Positions 22,328 through 33,815 of a stretch of DNA of 64,000 nucleotides are shown here, in pieces. The translations under genes and the position numbers were made by a program. Location: the NCBI GenBank assembly GCA_001632425.1, contig KV425578.1:10168-74167 (forward strand), in the 5' to 3' direction. The first letter of the stretch is position 1; the number at the start of each line of letters is the position of its first letter. The notes beneath the pieces are model-generated. The model saw nothing but the letters and a program-made list of their open reading frames with translations, did not search any database and was not told the origin of the DNA. The DNA is from Neolentinus lepideus HHB14362 ss-1. Its lineage: Eukaryota > Basidiomycota > Agaricomycetes > Gloeophyllales > Gloeophyllaceae.

Positions 22328-24161
22328 GTCTGAGAGGCTAGGGATCTAGGGGAGACTCTGCACGTCCGTCTGTATATTCAGTGGCAACTATGGTCGCCTG
22401 GCAGACATTACTGGCAAACCCGAGACTTCTTAGCGGCCGTCGAACGTGTTGTCTTTCTTGCCAAATCAATATAAACCTGTGTGAAATTTAGATGACGCTG
22501 TCTTGTCTAAGGCTATATGTGCCAAGTCGGGAGTGCGAGACGTATTAATCCATGCTCAATCTAGAAGGCCAAGTTAGGTCAATACCGTCGCGATTCAATA
22601 TCAGGCGGTGCCTGTCCTCACGGATGAATGAGGATGCGTCTATGTTTAGAGAATGTTGATGGACATTACGTCTCGTAAGTGCTTACGAAGGATGCCTCCT
22701 GAGGCTTATATCGGTATATGGTGTACGTACGCATGCGAAAGCAAGAACAGCCTTCGCAAGCTGTACGCTCTCCGTCATCACGAGGTAGCGTGTAACAATC
22801 CACATCTGCGTCGAGTAACTGGGCCGATGTCCGAGTCAATGCACGAAATCACTCACTCTCAAGTAGCACTTCGAGACCCAGCGTCATGATTGCATCACCT
22901 CGGCTGATTTGCGACGACGCTGCCAAGGCTAAGACCAGTATGTGGTGGAAGCTATGTGTTTGTTTAGTGAGCCGTTGCACGCGCTCATTAATCGTGTTTG
23001 TCGAACTTAAGAGTATCTCAGCTTCGATGTGCGTATATATAGTTGCCACGTGCCAGACAGTCTCCGACGTGATCTCGCGTCAAATGAGGTCTATAGTCGA
23101 CGTGTTGCGATGCATTTCATTTCATTCACTAATCAAATACTAAAATATCTCGAATATTGTGAACGAAGCGCTTCATATACCAGATGAAGCATCATCTTGT
23201 TATTCCTCCAATTTCCAAACATCGGCGTCTCGACCTCGCGTGGCAAACTCCGTCGTTCCGTTCCGCCTTATCTTTACCGCGCGCGGAACAACTTGGCCCA
23301 TCCCGCGACGGCATCCCCTCCCCCTCCGCGCGTCCTGATTGGCCACCTCGGGGTAAGTTGCGCTCCTGCACGCCGAGAGCGGAATAGAGTACGCTCGCTG
23401 CTGTTCCGGCGCTGCCTAGACGGCATTTGCGCGACGATATATATATGTATGGGCGTTCGTTTCGATGTTTCCCCCCCACTTGTGCCCTCCCTTAGAATGT
23501 ATCCCTGACCGTGCTATATCTGAGTGTTTCAATGTGACGATTGCCCGGCGCTGGCTCTAACAGCAATTACTTCTCATGTCTCGTCTCACTCTCGGCCTTG
23601 TATACGCTGACTTACAGGCCTGACTCCTGGGGACTGATTTCCTAGTGGTACGCTCTCATTCGCCACTCTTCTCACCCGCCACGCAGTTGCTCACATATCC
23701 CCATACGCCCAGCTTCCGAGACTTTTCTCTCGCTCGTCCTTCTCTCCGTCCCAACAGCCCAACGAAGCATTCCCACGTCACACCCGGTTCTTCCTCCTTT
23801 GCCTCGGACGCCAAATGTGTTTGCTCCCACGCACGCCCTCTCACCGCTCAATCTTCGCTAATGTCCGCTTGCAACTTCCTTGTCACAGGCGCGGTACTTC
23901 CGTCAAACAGGGCGTACATTCAACATGAACGCAGAGGGAAGTTGCTTCGCTCACCTCAAGTGTTAACGTCACAACCGCCAACAAAGACATAGCATTATTA
24001 ACGAATGGACACAACTAGCAAGCGTAAAACGGCATGACACTCATGCCCATTCGTAAGTACTATTCATACATTAATTACTTTCATTGGTATAACATTCATT
24101 CATCCTCACATCACCCAGACCCCCTAAACCATCGAAAGCGTAACACACAGGGAGGCAGTAA
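22328..24161. other. Intergenic region upstream of monooxygenase copy 1
   Basis: About 1.8 kb. From 22328 to about 22640 it resembles the upstream flank of the second monooxygenase copy (41759-42070), so the duplication included promoter DNA. The remainder contains stop-poor stretches at about 23190-23510 and 23645-23990 that lack good starts or codon-like patterns. No gene is called. Confidence 0.5.
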
Positions 24162-25409
24162 TCAATCTTGGCGCTTAGGCACCTCGCCGATCGGAAGCGT
24201 GAACCAAGCGTCGCGCCGCGTATTCATCTCCGCGAGGCCCAAGTAGTACGCAATGAACGCCGTGATCGCGCCCATAGCGCCACCCGCCTTCGTTGTCCCG
24301 GTGGATTGCGCAAAATTGCCTTTGAAAAGACTTAATCAGCTTTGATTCCAGCGACGCCGGGAAAAGAAGACGCTTACCGGCTGCGAGCAGGATGAACGTC
24401 ACCGTGAGGGACCCAAACAGCGAGATCATGCCCAACGATTTGCGCAGCGAGCCGAGGAACATCAGGAACGTGAAGATGAACCACGCGGTGAGGTAGATCC
24501 CGAGTGCGTTGTCCAGCTCCTTTGTATTGTCACCGTAGGCTGCGAGGATGCCCGAGTTGGGGATCAGAATGGTCGCATAGGACATCCAGAATGCACCGTA
24601 GGACGAGAATGCTGGGGAAAGGGCCGGTCAGCCTGTATTCGTTACGACAAATGGGAAGGGATGAAATTGAGGAAAGGTACGAGGTACGGCCCCACACCCC
24701 ACACACGCGTGCAGTACCGCCGCTGACTCGCCTGCTCGCTCAGCACGGGGCAGCCAAATTCAAATGCAAAAATAAACTCAGCCCGGCCGTTTCTTAGCCG
24801 TCATCCCGAGGCTAAACCCAGGCCCGGCTGAACAGCCTATCCTCCGCAATGTGCCAATCAGCTGTGGCGTGATTGGATAACTGGACCCGAGAAATGTGGG
24901 GAGGAAATGTGGGGCAAGGACGTGATGCCGGAGGATTGGAGGGTGCAACAGACGGCACGCAAGAGAGAGTGTACTGACCTGTAGCACCGAAGGTGTTGCC
25001 GGCAGCGAACTCCCACATCCCAGCAAGTAGCTGGGAGAGGCCGCCACAGCAGACGGCCATGCCGACGACCACGTTCGCCGTAGTGATCCCGCGAGTCTGC
25101 AGATTGTAGAGGGAGAGGATGAACGTCGTTGAGGCGAAAGAAAAGAGACCTCTGCGTCAGGGTTAGCATTCTATTCCCATCGCGAAGCTGAGTAGCAACT
25201 CACAAAGGCCCAGGATTGGCTATGGGCCGGAAGGGGCTGCCGTTGAAATCAGACGGCGTGATGTTAATGGTTGCGGGAATGCCGCCCTGGGTAGCGACAG
25301 GCGCGCCTGGGATGCCCTGGATACCGTTGACGATGGGCGGGGGCGCTCTCTTAGAGTCCTCAAAGGCCACTTCGCGGGGGCCATCGCCTTTCTCGAGGTC
25401 GGGGGACAT
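24162..25409 (-). CDS. GPR1/FUN34/YaaH (ATO) family acetate/ammonium transporter
   Basis: Plasma-membrane transporter family (AceTr) linked to acetate/succinate uptake and ammonium export. Four exons (25204-25409, 24979-25151, 24378-24611, 24162-24319) give 256 residues. The signature NPGPLGLFSFASTTF follows a ~65-residue hydrophilic N-terminus. Six hydrophobic segments follow: FILSLYNL, VVVGMAVCCGGL, SYGAFWMSYATILIP, ALGIYLTAWFIFTFLMF, SLFGSLTVTFILLAAG and AMGAITAFIAYYLGL. The start MSPDLEKGD at 25409 is the only upstream in-frame ATG; the frame continues upstream only with a GTG. A TATAAAA box lies about 120 bp upstream. It sits in the accessory middle region between monooxygenase copy 1 and family X. 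The substrate is not decidable from sequence. Confidence 0.92.
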
Positions 25410-25526
25410 CTTGCGCACGGACTCTGTGATGGACGAGGAGGACGCCGTTGTGGAAGAGAGTGAGGCCCGCGGCAGGTAAAGATGAAGCGGTGGGATAACA
25501 AGGGACACTCAATCGGCACGCTGGTG

Positions 25527-25533
25527 TTTTATA
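25527..25533 (-). promoter_or_regulatory. TATA box of the ATO-family transporter
   Basis: TATAAAA on the minus strand, about 118 bp upstream of the start codon at 25409, a typical position for a fungal TATA-containing, regulated gene. Confidence 0.5.
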
Positions 25534-27675
25534 ACGGCGAGTGCCTGCCAGTGTCGCTTGCTGATTGGCTGATGGGGCGATTGGCGGGTTTAGCCTGTTT
25601 GGGCGTCAGCTCTTGCCTTATTGGGTCTGCGGCGTTCGCGTGACCCGAACCGGTGACTGGACTAGGAGTCTAAGCGGTGCCGTCGTTCGTTGGATGATCG
25701 GTTTCGACGGCAGCAGAGGTCGTAGCAGACGTTGATATCTCCTGTAATACATCTGCTTCCCTTCTCTTCTGGTGAGTTTATTTTCCCTTCGTTGCATCGG
25801 ATTTTGAACGTTCTTGTGCTGCAGAATCTTACATAGAACATGTAACGTACCTGAGCGCATCGTGCCACTACGGTTGCCGAGCATGACAACTCCGTACTGG
25901 CGCCCGTGTTCATCGCTACACTGCCACAGAAAGGAGTCATACTTCCTTACACTATCCTCGCCGTCAACTGATGCTGCAGTCTCTCCAGCTCCAAACGCAA
26001 ATATTATCCAAATATTATCCGGGTGACCATTCCCGTCTTGCCAGTATATATACCCCGCCAAGTTATGAAATGATACCAGGAGAAACCCGACGGATCTCGC
26101 AAGTCACAAGTCGACCGCAGATTCTCTGGCCCCGATCTGCGTTCCCACTCCAAAATCCAATGTCAGCTCTGCGGTGGGCTCGGGTTCGGCGGGCTTTTTG
26201 GCTTCTCGCATCCTCTGCTCCGTCTTCCAAAGTTCTGTGGCCAGCGGTCGAACTAGTGCCGGATAGCGGCCACTTGTCCAGTGGGCCCGTTTTTCCCGAC
26301 ATTTCGCCTCGCATCATGATGCGGGACCCTCCTGGCAGTGTTCTTCAGCAACTCTCGGCGCAACTGTGCCAATTCAAACGGATAGTCTGAGGCCAATGCC
26401 CTGCGGTAGACCTGACATACGCATTCTTACTCGTTATAGACGAGAATAACTTCAATCTACCGATGACGAGGTGGAGGTACGTATGCTTTGATAGCTACTC
26501 GGCGATCAATAGTTCTATCCCGAGCGAGACTCGTGCCATTCAGGTGGGAAAACCTTATCCGCGTCTGATTTCTTAGACCAAGCTCGTCGAACTCACAATC
26601 GCAGAAACGTAAGCTGCCAATCCTCGCGGCCGTTATCTCTATCCAGAAGCAACAGGCTTAGCAGCATCTACGAAGCTCGCGGGACTCAATCCGCCGACAT
26701 TACCTCCAACGTTCCAGTCTCGCCGAAAGCGCCAAGGCCGATCACCCTAGCTCGCTCGGGCTGTTCCCGTCCTGCCTATTCAATCTTGAAATTCTACTAG
26801 TGGGTCCGGTCAAAGGTTTGATGTTGACGTCGAGAACGGATGCCGTAGGTGGATGGAAGACGTCCACTGCTCGAACCATATTGGAGGCAACGAGCATGAA
26901 GGACAGTTCGATTTTGAACCTGCTAGCGATAGTGTCAATGGCGGCGTCCTATTGACATGGCTCGGAACGGTGTCTCTTCGCTCGCGCCAAGTATCAGTCC
27001 ATCACCATTAAGCTCTATCTTCCTTTCGCTTCCCTGCGTTGTCCAGCGTTAGATGTTGTTTGAACCTGGAAGCGTGACCGAACGCTGATCACGAAGTTAG
27101 CTGTGCAGACTAGTATCGTGCACTCAGACCTGAGACGACTAAGGCAATTTTCATGAATCGCCGATATTAGTGGGACGTCCGATCATTACCCAGCGCAGTC
27201 ATAGTATCGTAAGCACGTCTGAGCGCTCCTTAGTATTTTATTCTCAACCTGGGTGAAAACTGTGTTGCTATATGGCGGCGTGCGTGAAGTCGGAACTCCC
27301 GTCCCGAGAAGAAAAAGTGCGAGCGGGACGTCGTGACGCTGGAGCAAAGCAGGCCCGCATTCAAGAGAATGCTAAGAGAACCAGGTTGCAAGAGGCATGC
27401 GCTGAGGTGCATTCTGTTCGGTGCAGCGTCGAGGTCCTATCCTCAATATTAAATTGACTCCGTCTGTGTTCATCAGAAGTGATAGACATCGAGAACGTTA
27501 CGAGCATTCCCAACCTCAAATGACGAAGATGGCGTGGGAATGACATACCAATCTAGAAGGCGAATTATACAGTATTATTGTCTGATCATGACAGATGTGC
27601 TGAGTCCCCTCGAAGGTGGGTTGAAGGTTCACGGTTTCGAATGCTGCTTGCCATCTCAAATGTGGCCCCATGGCA
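25534..27675. other. Intergenic region transporter to family X
   Basis: About 2.1 kb without a gene I can support. On the minus strand at about 26745-26956 there is a stop-free run of about 68 codons beginning after a TAG that could be a splice acceptor, with a normal amino-acid mix, but without start or partner exons. It could be an eroded gene. Just before 27676 the sequence becomes similar to the 5' flanks of the other family X copies. Confidence 0.4.
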
Positions 27676-28818
27676 ATGTCTGGTGGCATGCTCCTCAGAA
27701 CGTTCCCCTGCATCGTGCAGGCCCTCCCTCATTCTTCGCGCTTGAACATAACATCGACGCGCATGGGACGACTGCACCATCCTGACTACGCGCAGGAACG
27801 CACGGTTACTGGCGAGGCGGAAGCCGGCGCCAGAATGACCAGCGCCGAAAAACGCAAACCCTCCTCGTCTCTGCGGCTCAGGACACTGGACTTTCAGAAC
27901 CTATCTCCCGAGGATTTCGTGGTGTTGAGCGGACGGATGACACCTCTGACCATAAAGTCCTACTCGAGGCTCGTGTATTCGTCAGCCTATACTAATCACT
28001 TTCCTGACGGCACGCAGGAGTTCTTCTACTGGCATACCGAACCTGGCGCTCCTGCATTCGCAGGTCAAGTCCGCTTTCGCGTCACGAACTCGAAGGACCC
28101 GGCGAGTTTCTAGGGCGGACAAGATCTCCGCTTGCCTGGGGGCGATCCTTGGCAGGTCTCTCTATTCTCCGTTGCGTCCTGCAAGCGGTACCAGGTGCTT
28201 CAAAGCGTTCTGCTTTCGGATGGGCTCGTAACTAGCGATCTTCTCGACAACGTGTTGCGCGTGATCAGCTCTACGGTGACACGCATCATACACCCCGTCT
28301 CTGAGAGTAACATTATATGGCGATTCAGCGAGGCTGTACGCCTCTCGTTAGAGTCGACGTCCTTCTCTGTCTGAGTGGTAGGCGATTCCGGAGGCGCACC
28401 GGTCCGACTTCAATATTTGTTTCGACCTAATCACAGCAAAACCCCGTCATACAAAGGTGAGTATTACCACGACGGTCAGATGCACAGGAGGGACTCACGG
28501 TACTTTTACCTTTACCCACCAGCAGGAACAGCTCGTGTCCAGTTCGAGCGCTCAACTCTCGCGGAGCACGCCAACACGCGCACCGTTGTCCTCCGCCTCG
28601 TCAAGATTCTCGAAATGGCAAATTTGAACGCCGATGCGTATGACAGTCCCGTGCTGGAACCCAAATAAGGAGAGCTGGCCATGATGCGGAAACGTGGGGC
28701 TTATAGCGGAGGTTGGGACCCGTGGTTTACGAATATCGACAGGTGGACTCGCGAGACCGACAGGACGAGAGCTTTCAAAATGTTCTTCGATAGAGAAACG
28801 CTCGAGGCTGGCGAATAG
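27676..28818 (+). pseudogene. Family X copy 1, broken
   Basis: First of three tandem copies of an unrecognised gene (see 31799-32950 for the family description). It keeps the start (MSGGMLLRTFP), the conserved GFFYWHTxPGAP-type segment and the 69-nt intron (28457-28525), but has three in-frame stops: TAG at 28111-28113 (CAG in the other copies), TGA at 28372-28374 (TGG in the others) and TAA at 28666-28668 (GAA in copy 2), plus an early TAG at 28816-28818. Two of the four changes are C-to-T or G-to-A transitions. A second ATG six bases upstream (27670) is possible. It is clearly derived from a functional copy and not old, since most codons are still alignable. Confidence 0.85.
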
Positions 28819-29833
28819 ACGGACGTCTAGACTTTTTTTTTGTCTGGAGCTGTTCTTCGGAGAAAGGAGCACACGTCGATGCTGGGTACTCAACAACAGA
28901 GGATTGTCATCTCTGTTGTTCACTCCTTTGCCTTGACTTATTTTGAAGGGTGGAGGAAGGACCTTCCTATCTTGCCTTTACTCCTTTACCTTGTCAAAAC
29001 AAAATCGGTGCGCTCCCGGCCATCATAACTGACCACACTCTTCTATGTCTGGTCGTCGAGTACCTGTACCGTCCGGACGTCGTCGAAGTCGGCGTCATCT
29101 CCGGCGTGGGCAGGCATCCTCTGCACTTGACCACTTCTGCCTCGTCACTGGAGAAAGTTGACTGTATTTACCAATAGGGTCCAGGCGGAGCGGACGTGTT
29201 AATTAACCGGTAGAAGAGGGCTATTTTGCATGTAAATGACAGGCTGGTGAGCTCTACTGTGTGTCCTAACGGAGCAGTTCTTCCACCATTACGGACTTGC
29301 TAGCATTTCCCAACACCGATGGTTTTGGTGATTAAATAATTAATATATAATAAGACATCCTGCAAGTGCCAAGAAGTGAGGCCTAAGCCCAATATGGTCC
29401 TAGAGGTTTGGGCCGCTAATCCTTGAAAGAGTGAATTCGTCCCTGGGCTGTATGATTCTCAGTCCTTGGTTGTCGGTTAAGGCGACTGAGTGCGTTGAAA
29501 TTCGCAACGCAAGTAGTAGTCTGGTCGTGCTCGGATGCGCACGTGGCGCAGCTACCACAGTCTCCTTGTATGTAGGTGGCCTGAGGGGTGTATTATACTT
29601 TAGATGATCACAAGGAGGTCTAATATAACTAACAAGCTCACTGGATCACTGTATCATGAGCTTATGTCGGTCATAGACCAGTATTCCTAAATTAACACAA
29701 ATTTATCGATGGTTTTCCCGTAAATTACAGGTAATTTATGCTTCCCAAATTCCCCGAACCTAGTGTTTAGTCCTGTCGGAGTGGGTTCACAGTTTCGAAT
29801 GTTGTTCGCCACCTCATTCCTGCTCTCATAGCA
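28819..29833. repeat. Spacer 1 of the family X tandem array
   Basis: About 1 kb between copies 1 and 2. It is not random. The first ~400 bp (T-rich run, then a segment with GGACCTTCCTATC and CCTTTACTCC) is similar to the 3' flanks of copies 2 and 3. The block around 29230-29420 (TAAATGACAGGCTGG..., CTAGCATTTCCC..., GACATCCTGCAAGTGCC) recurs at about 31250-31440. So the duplicated unit includes gene and spacer, about 2.0-2.2 kb. No exon was recognised inside. Confidence 0.7.
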
Positions 29834-30994
29834 ATGTCTGGTGCCACACTCCTCCTCAGAATGTTCCCTCGCATCGCGCAGACCCTCCCTCATTCATTGC
29901 GCTCGAACATAACACGGATGCGCATGGGACGACATGTACCGCCGCACGATGCTCAGTATGTGCAGAAACGCAAGGTTACTGGCGAGGCGGAAGCCGGCGC
30001 CAAGAAACGCAGTCGAATCCCGTCTCTGCAGCTCAGGACACTGAACCCTCAGAACCTGTCTCCCGAGGATTTCGTGGTGCTGAGCGGACGGATGACACCT
30101 CTCGTGAGGCTCCGGGCTGATCTGGGCAGGTGTCCCTTCTGGCAGCTATTGTATTCAGCCCATCATAAACACTTTCCTGACGACACGCAGGGGTTCTTCT
30201 ACTGGCACACCGACCCTGGCGCTCCTGTGCTCGCGGGTCAAGTCCGCTTTCGCGTCACGAACTCGAAGGACCCGGCGAGTTTCCAGGGCGGACAAGATCT
30301 CCGTTTACCTGGGGGCGATCCTTGGCGGGTCTCTCTGTTCGACGTCGCGCGGTACACGCAGTACAAGGTGCTTCGGAGCGTTCTGCTCTCGGACGGGCTT
30401 GTAACTAGGGACCACCTAGACAGCGCGTTGCGCGTGCTTAGGTCTGCGTCGCCTGGCAGTAAACACCCCGATTATGAGAGTAACATTATTTGGCGGTTCG
30501 GCCAGGTTATCCGCGTCTCGCTAGAATTGACATCCTTCTCTGTCTGGGTGGTGAGCGATTCCCAAGGCGCGTGGGTCCGACTTCGATACATGTTTCGATC
30601 CGAATACAGCGCTCCTCCAGCATACAAAGGTTAGCATTATCACGACGGCTAGACGCACAGGAGGGACTTACTACACTTTTACCTTTACCCACCTGCAGGA
30701 ACAGCTCTCGTCCAGTTCGAGCGCTCGACTCTCAAGGGGCACACAAACACACGGAGTGTCGTCCTCCGCATCGTCAAGATTCTTGAAATGACGAAATTGA
30801 ACGTGGATGCACCCGCGCCTGAACCCAAGGAAGGAGAGCTGGCCATGACGCGGAAACGTGGGGCTTATAGCGGAGGTTGGGTTCCGTGGTTTACGAATAT
30901 CGACAAGTGGACTCGCGAGACCGATAGGACGCGAGCTTTCAAAATGCTCTTCGATAGAGAAACGCTCGAGGCGGGCTTGAAGACGGATGTCTAG
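29834..30994 (+). CDS. Family X copy 2, uncharacterised protein
   Basis: Two exons (29834-30629, 30699-30994) give 363 residues. The 69-nt intron is required because it contains an in-frame TAG. The first ~45 residues (MSGATLLLRMFPRIAQTL, then Arg/His/Met-rich) lack acidic residues and alternate basic, hydroxylated and hydrophobic residues, which looks like a mitochondrial presequence (inference). The core has a strongly conserved stretch, QVRFRVTNSKDPASFQGGQD, preceded by GFFYWHTDPGAP and followed by GGDPWRVSLF and VLRSVLLSDGLV. The C-terminal exon has VQFERSTL, VKILEMTKL and a Trp/Gly-rich block with the ending RAFKMLFDRETLEAG. I do not recognise the family and assign no function. No transmemb​rane segment or catalytic motif is evident. 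Confidence 0.75.
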
Positions 30995-31798
30995 ACTTTT
31001 TTTGGTTTGGAGTTGCTCTTCGGAGGTGGGAGAACACGCTGGCCACTCAGTAGCAGAAATGGCTCTAGGCTCTAGCGAGCGTACACTTCTTTGTCTTGAC
31101 TTATCTATAGGGAGCCGAATGAAGGACCTTCCTATCCTGCCTTCACTCTTTCACTTGGCAAGGACAGAGTCGACTGTATTTACCAATGGGGTCCAGGGAG
31201 GAGTGTGGGCCGCGTTAATCAACACTATTTAACCGGTAAATAGGGCTATTTTGCATGTAAATTACAGGCTGGCGACGTATGTCGCAACGGAGCGAATCCT
31301 CCACCGTGACAGCCTTGCTAGCATTTCCCGACACCGACGGTTTTGGTGTTTAATTAATATCTGATAAGACATCCTGCAAGTGCCGAGAAGTGAGGTCAAT
31401 ATAGTCCTGGAGGTTCACGCCGCCAATATCCTTGGAAGAGTGAATTCGTCCGTATGATTCTCGCGACGGAGTATGTTGAAATTCGCAACGCACCGTGATA
31501 TTACGCACGTGGCGCCAGCTATCAGGTACGTATGATACTTTAGATAATTACAAGTAGGCTATTATAATCTTAACTACTACACACCTTGAATATTTGAATC
31601 ACTATATCATGAACTTGTGTCCCAGATCTCCAGGACATACTTATTCCCAAATTTTCCAAATTTAGCCAGAATTTCCACGTAAATTACAGGTATTTAATAG
31701 CCTAGGTAATTTATGCTCCCAATTTCCCCGAACTCAGTCTCGCCGAAGTGTTCGCGGTTTCGAATGCTGCTTGCTATCTTATCCCTGCTCCCATAGCA
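30995..31798. repeat. Spacer 2 of the family X tandem array
   Basis: About 0.8 kb between copies 2 and 3, similar to spacer 1 in order and content (T-run after the stop, GAAGGACCTTCCTATCCTG, the 31250-31440 block with CTAGCATTTCCCGACACCG). It is shorter mainly by deletions. No exon was recognised. Confidence 0.7.
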
Positions 31799-33815
31799 AT
31801 GTCTGGCGCCACACTCCTAGGCCTCAGAACGTTCCCTCGCATCGCGCAGGCCCTCCTCCACTCTACGCGTTCGAACATAACATCGATGCGCATGGGACGA
31901 TATATGCCACCATCGCGCCATACTGAGTACGTGCAGAAACGCACGGTGGCTAGCGAGGCGGAAGTCAGCGCCAGAAAGACAGGCGCAAAAAAGCGCAAGC
32001 GACCCCCGTCTCTGCTGCTCAGGACACTGGACTCTCAGGAACTATCTTCAGAAGATTTCGTGGTGTTGAGCGGACGGGCGTCAGTGACCCTCAAGCCCCG
32101 CTCGCAGCTCTTGTATTCGTCAGCTCATTACTTTCCTGACGACACTCAGGGATTCTTCTACTGGCACACCGAACCTGGCGCTCCTGCACTCGCGGGTCAA
32201 GTTCGCTTTCGCGTCACGAACTCGAAGGACCCGGCGAGTTTCCAGGGTGGACAGGATCTCCGCTTGCTTGGGGGCGATCCTTGGCGGGTCTCTCTATTCT
32301 CCGTTGCGTCCTGCACGCGGTACAAGGTACTTCGAAGCGTTCTGCTCTCGGATGGGCTCGTAACTAGCGATCTCCTCGACAGCGCGTTGCGCGTGATCAG
32401 CTCTGCAACGCACGGCAGTAGGCACCCCGTCTCTGAGAGTAACACCATTTGGCGGTTCGGCCAGGCTATCCGCGTCTCGCTAGAGCCGACGTGCTTCTCT
32501 TTCTGGGTGGTGGACGATTCCGGAGGCGCGTTGGTCCGACTCCGATATTTGTTTCGACCCAACCACAGCAAAACCCCGTCATACAAAGGTGAGTATCGCC
32601 ACGACGGTCAGATGCACATGAGGGACTCACTGCACTCTTACCGTTACCCATCTGTAGGAACAGCTCTCGTCCAGTTTGAGCGCTCGACCCTCGAGGGGCA
32701 CTCCAATACGCGGACTGTTCTCCTCCGCATCGTCAAGATCCTCGAAATAACGAAATTAGACGTGGATTCGTCGGCGCCGGAACCCAAAGAGGGGGGCCTG
32801 GTCATGATGCGGAGACGTGGGGTTTGTGGCGGATATTGGTTCCCGTGGTCTATGAATATCGATAGGTGGCGCGAAACCGACAAGACGAGAGCTTTCAAAA
32901 TGCTTTTTGGAAGAGAAACACTCGAGGTGAGCTCGAATACGGATGTCTAGATTATCTTTTGGTTTGGGGCTACTCTTCGGAGAAAGGAGAACGAGTCGGT
33001 GTAGAGTACTCGACAATATACACGACAGTCCCCTAGCGAGTGTACACTCATTTGTGTTGACTTCTTTTAGGGAGCCAAGGGAAGGACCTTCTTATCCTGC
33101 CTTCACTCCTTCATTTGGCAAAATGAAAACGGTGCGCGCCGTGAACCCCATCATAACCGACCATACTCTTCGACGTCTACTTCTGCACCTTACCACTTCT
33201 GCCTCGTCGCTGGAAGTATATATGTGTTTTCGTGGTCCATTTTCGTAGGATTAGCCCAATCTGTGGCGGCGCATGGTGCTTGTATTTTGTGGTGCGTCGA
33301 GTCCGTTTTCGCGTAGATATCAAAAGGCGTGGCAGGCGAGCAGGTGCTGACTATCTCTCCCTCGCTCGCTCTCCGTAGTTAATGTGTGTCCGGCAGACTA
33401 CGTCTACGAGCAACGCCCGGACGCCCAAATTCGCAGCTAGAAGCTTGTCCCCCTGTCGGACCGTTTACTTTACCTCGAGCACTCGTCCAGCTGATCATCC
33501 TACCGGCTCTCCCCTGAAGCCGGCCTATCAATTACCAGCTGAGCGGCTATATATATATGCAACCATCCACAAGTCCAAGTCCAAGTCCACCTGCAAGCGA
33601 AATCCAAATCCAAAATGATATCCACGTGTACACATATATGCAAATGTGTACAGGAAACGGTGACGGCGACGAGTTGAGCGACAGTTAGTATATACATCCG
33701 ATCCAAATCGTAACTGTAACCACGAATCTCTCGTCCATCCCTACAGTCATTTCAGATTCGAAATAGAGAGCGAGACTAAACGACTTCAGACCGCTCGACC
33801 TCCTCCCACTCCTCC
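31740..33815 (+). repeat. Left arm of a ~2-kb inverted duplication
   Basis: Family X copy 3, its 3' flank and the end of the AIG1-like gene reappear in inverted orientation at about 36905-38990. Landmarks in the left arm: the gene, GGATTAGCCCAATCTGTGGC at about 33250, GATATCAAAAGGCGTGGCA near 33318, the AAGTCCAAGTCCAAGTCC run near 33573 and TCTCTCGTCCATCCCTACAG near 33726. Ends are approximate because identity falls gradually. The arms enclose about 3.1 kb holding the AIG1-like and MPV17-like genes. Confidence 0.8.
31799..32950 (+). CDS. Family X copy 3, uncharacterised protein
   Basis: Two exons (31799-32588, 32658-32950) give 360 residues. The start ATG matches that of copies 2 and 4 in context (GCAATGTCTGG). 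Architecture as in copy 2: presequence-like N-terminus (MSGATLLGLRTFPRIAQALL), a lysine/arginine-rich linker, the conserved SSEDFVVLSGR and GFFYWHTEPGAPALAGQVRF segments, SNTIWRFGQAIRVSLEPTCF, and a C-terminal exon with VQFERSTLEGH and FKMLFGRETLE. In this copy the 69-nt intron is open and a multiple of three, so unspliced mRNA would encode 23 extra residues; copies 2 and 4 show it is normally removed. Transitions concentrate outside the conserved blocks, suggesting selection on the protein. Together with its 3' flank this copy forms the left arm of the inverted duplication. Confidence 0.75.
   Translation: MSGATLLGLRTFPRIAQALLHSTRSNITSMRMGRYMPPSRHTEYVQKRTVASEAEVSARKTGAKKRKRPPSLLLRTLDSQELSSEDFVVLSGRASVTLKPRSQLLYSSAHYFPDDTQGFFYWHTEPGAPALAGQVRFRVTNSKDPASFQGGQDLRLLGGDPWRVSLFSVASCTRYKVLRSVLLSDGLVTSDLLDSALRVISSATHGSRHPVSESNTIWRFGQAIRVSLEPTCFSFWVVDDSGGALVRLRYLFRPNHSKTPSYKGEYRHDGQMHMRDSLHSYRYPSVGTALVQFERSTLEGHSNTRTVLLRIVKILEITKLDVDSSAPEPKEGGLVMMRRRGVCGGYWFPWSMNIDRWRETDKTRAFKMLFGRETLEVSSNTDV

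Noticed and set aside
23645..23992. 115-codon open frame on the plus strand
   Set aside because: It starts without ATG, is Ser/Pro/Thr-biased from pyrimidine-rich DNA and shows no domain or splice partner; probably chance.
25410..25508. Longer N-terminus for the ATO-family transporter
   Set aside because: The upstream frame begins with GTG and overlaps the probable 5' UTR after the TATA box.
25640..25720. GC-rich segment with GGTTCGGGTC on the minus strand, tRNA-like at first sight
   Set aside because: No acceptor or D stem can be formed.
32197..32586. 129-codon open frame antisense to family X copy 3 (also 38105-38494 in copy 4)
   Set aside because: It recurs only because the sense gene is duplicated; the sense protein keeps its conserved blocks and a consistent intron, while the antisense frame has neither.
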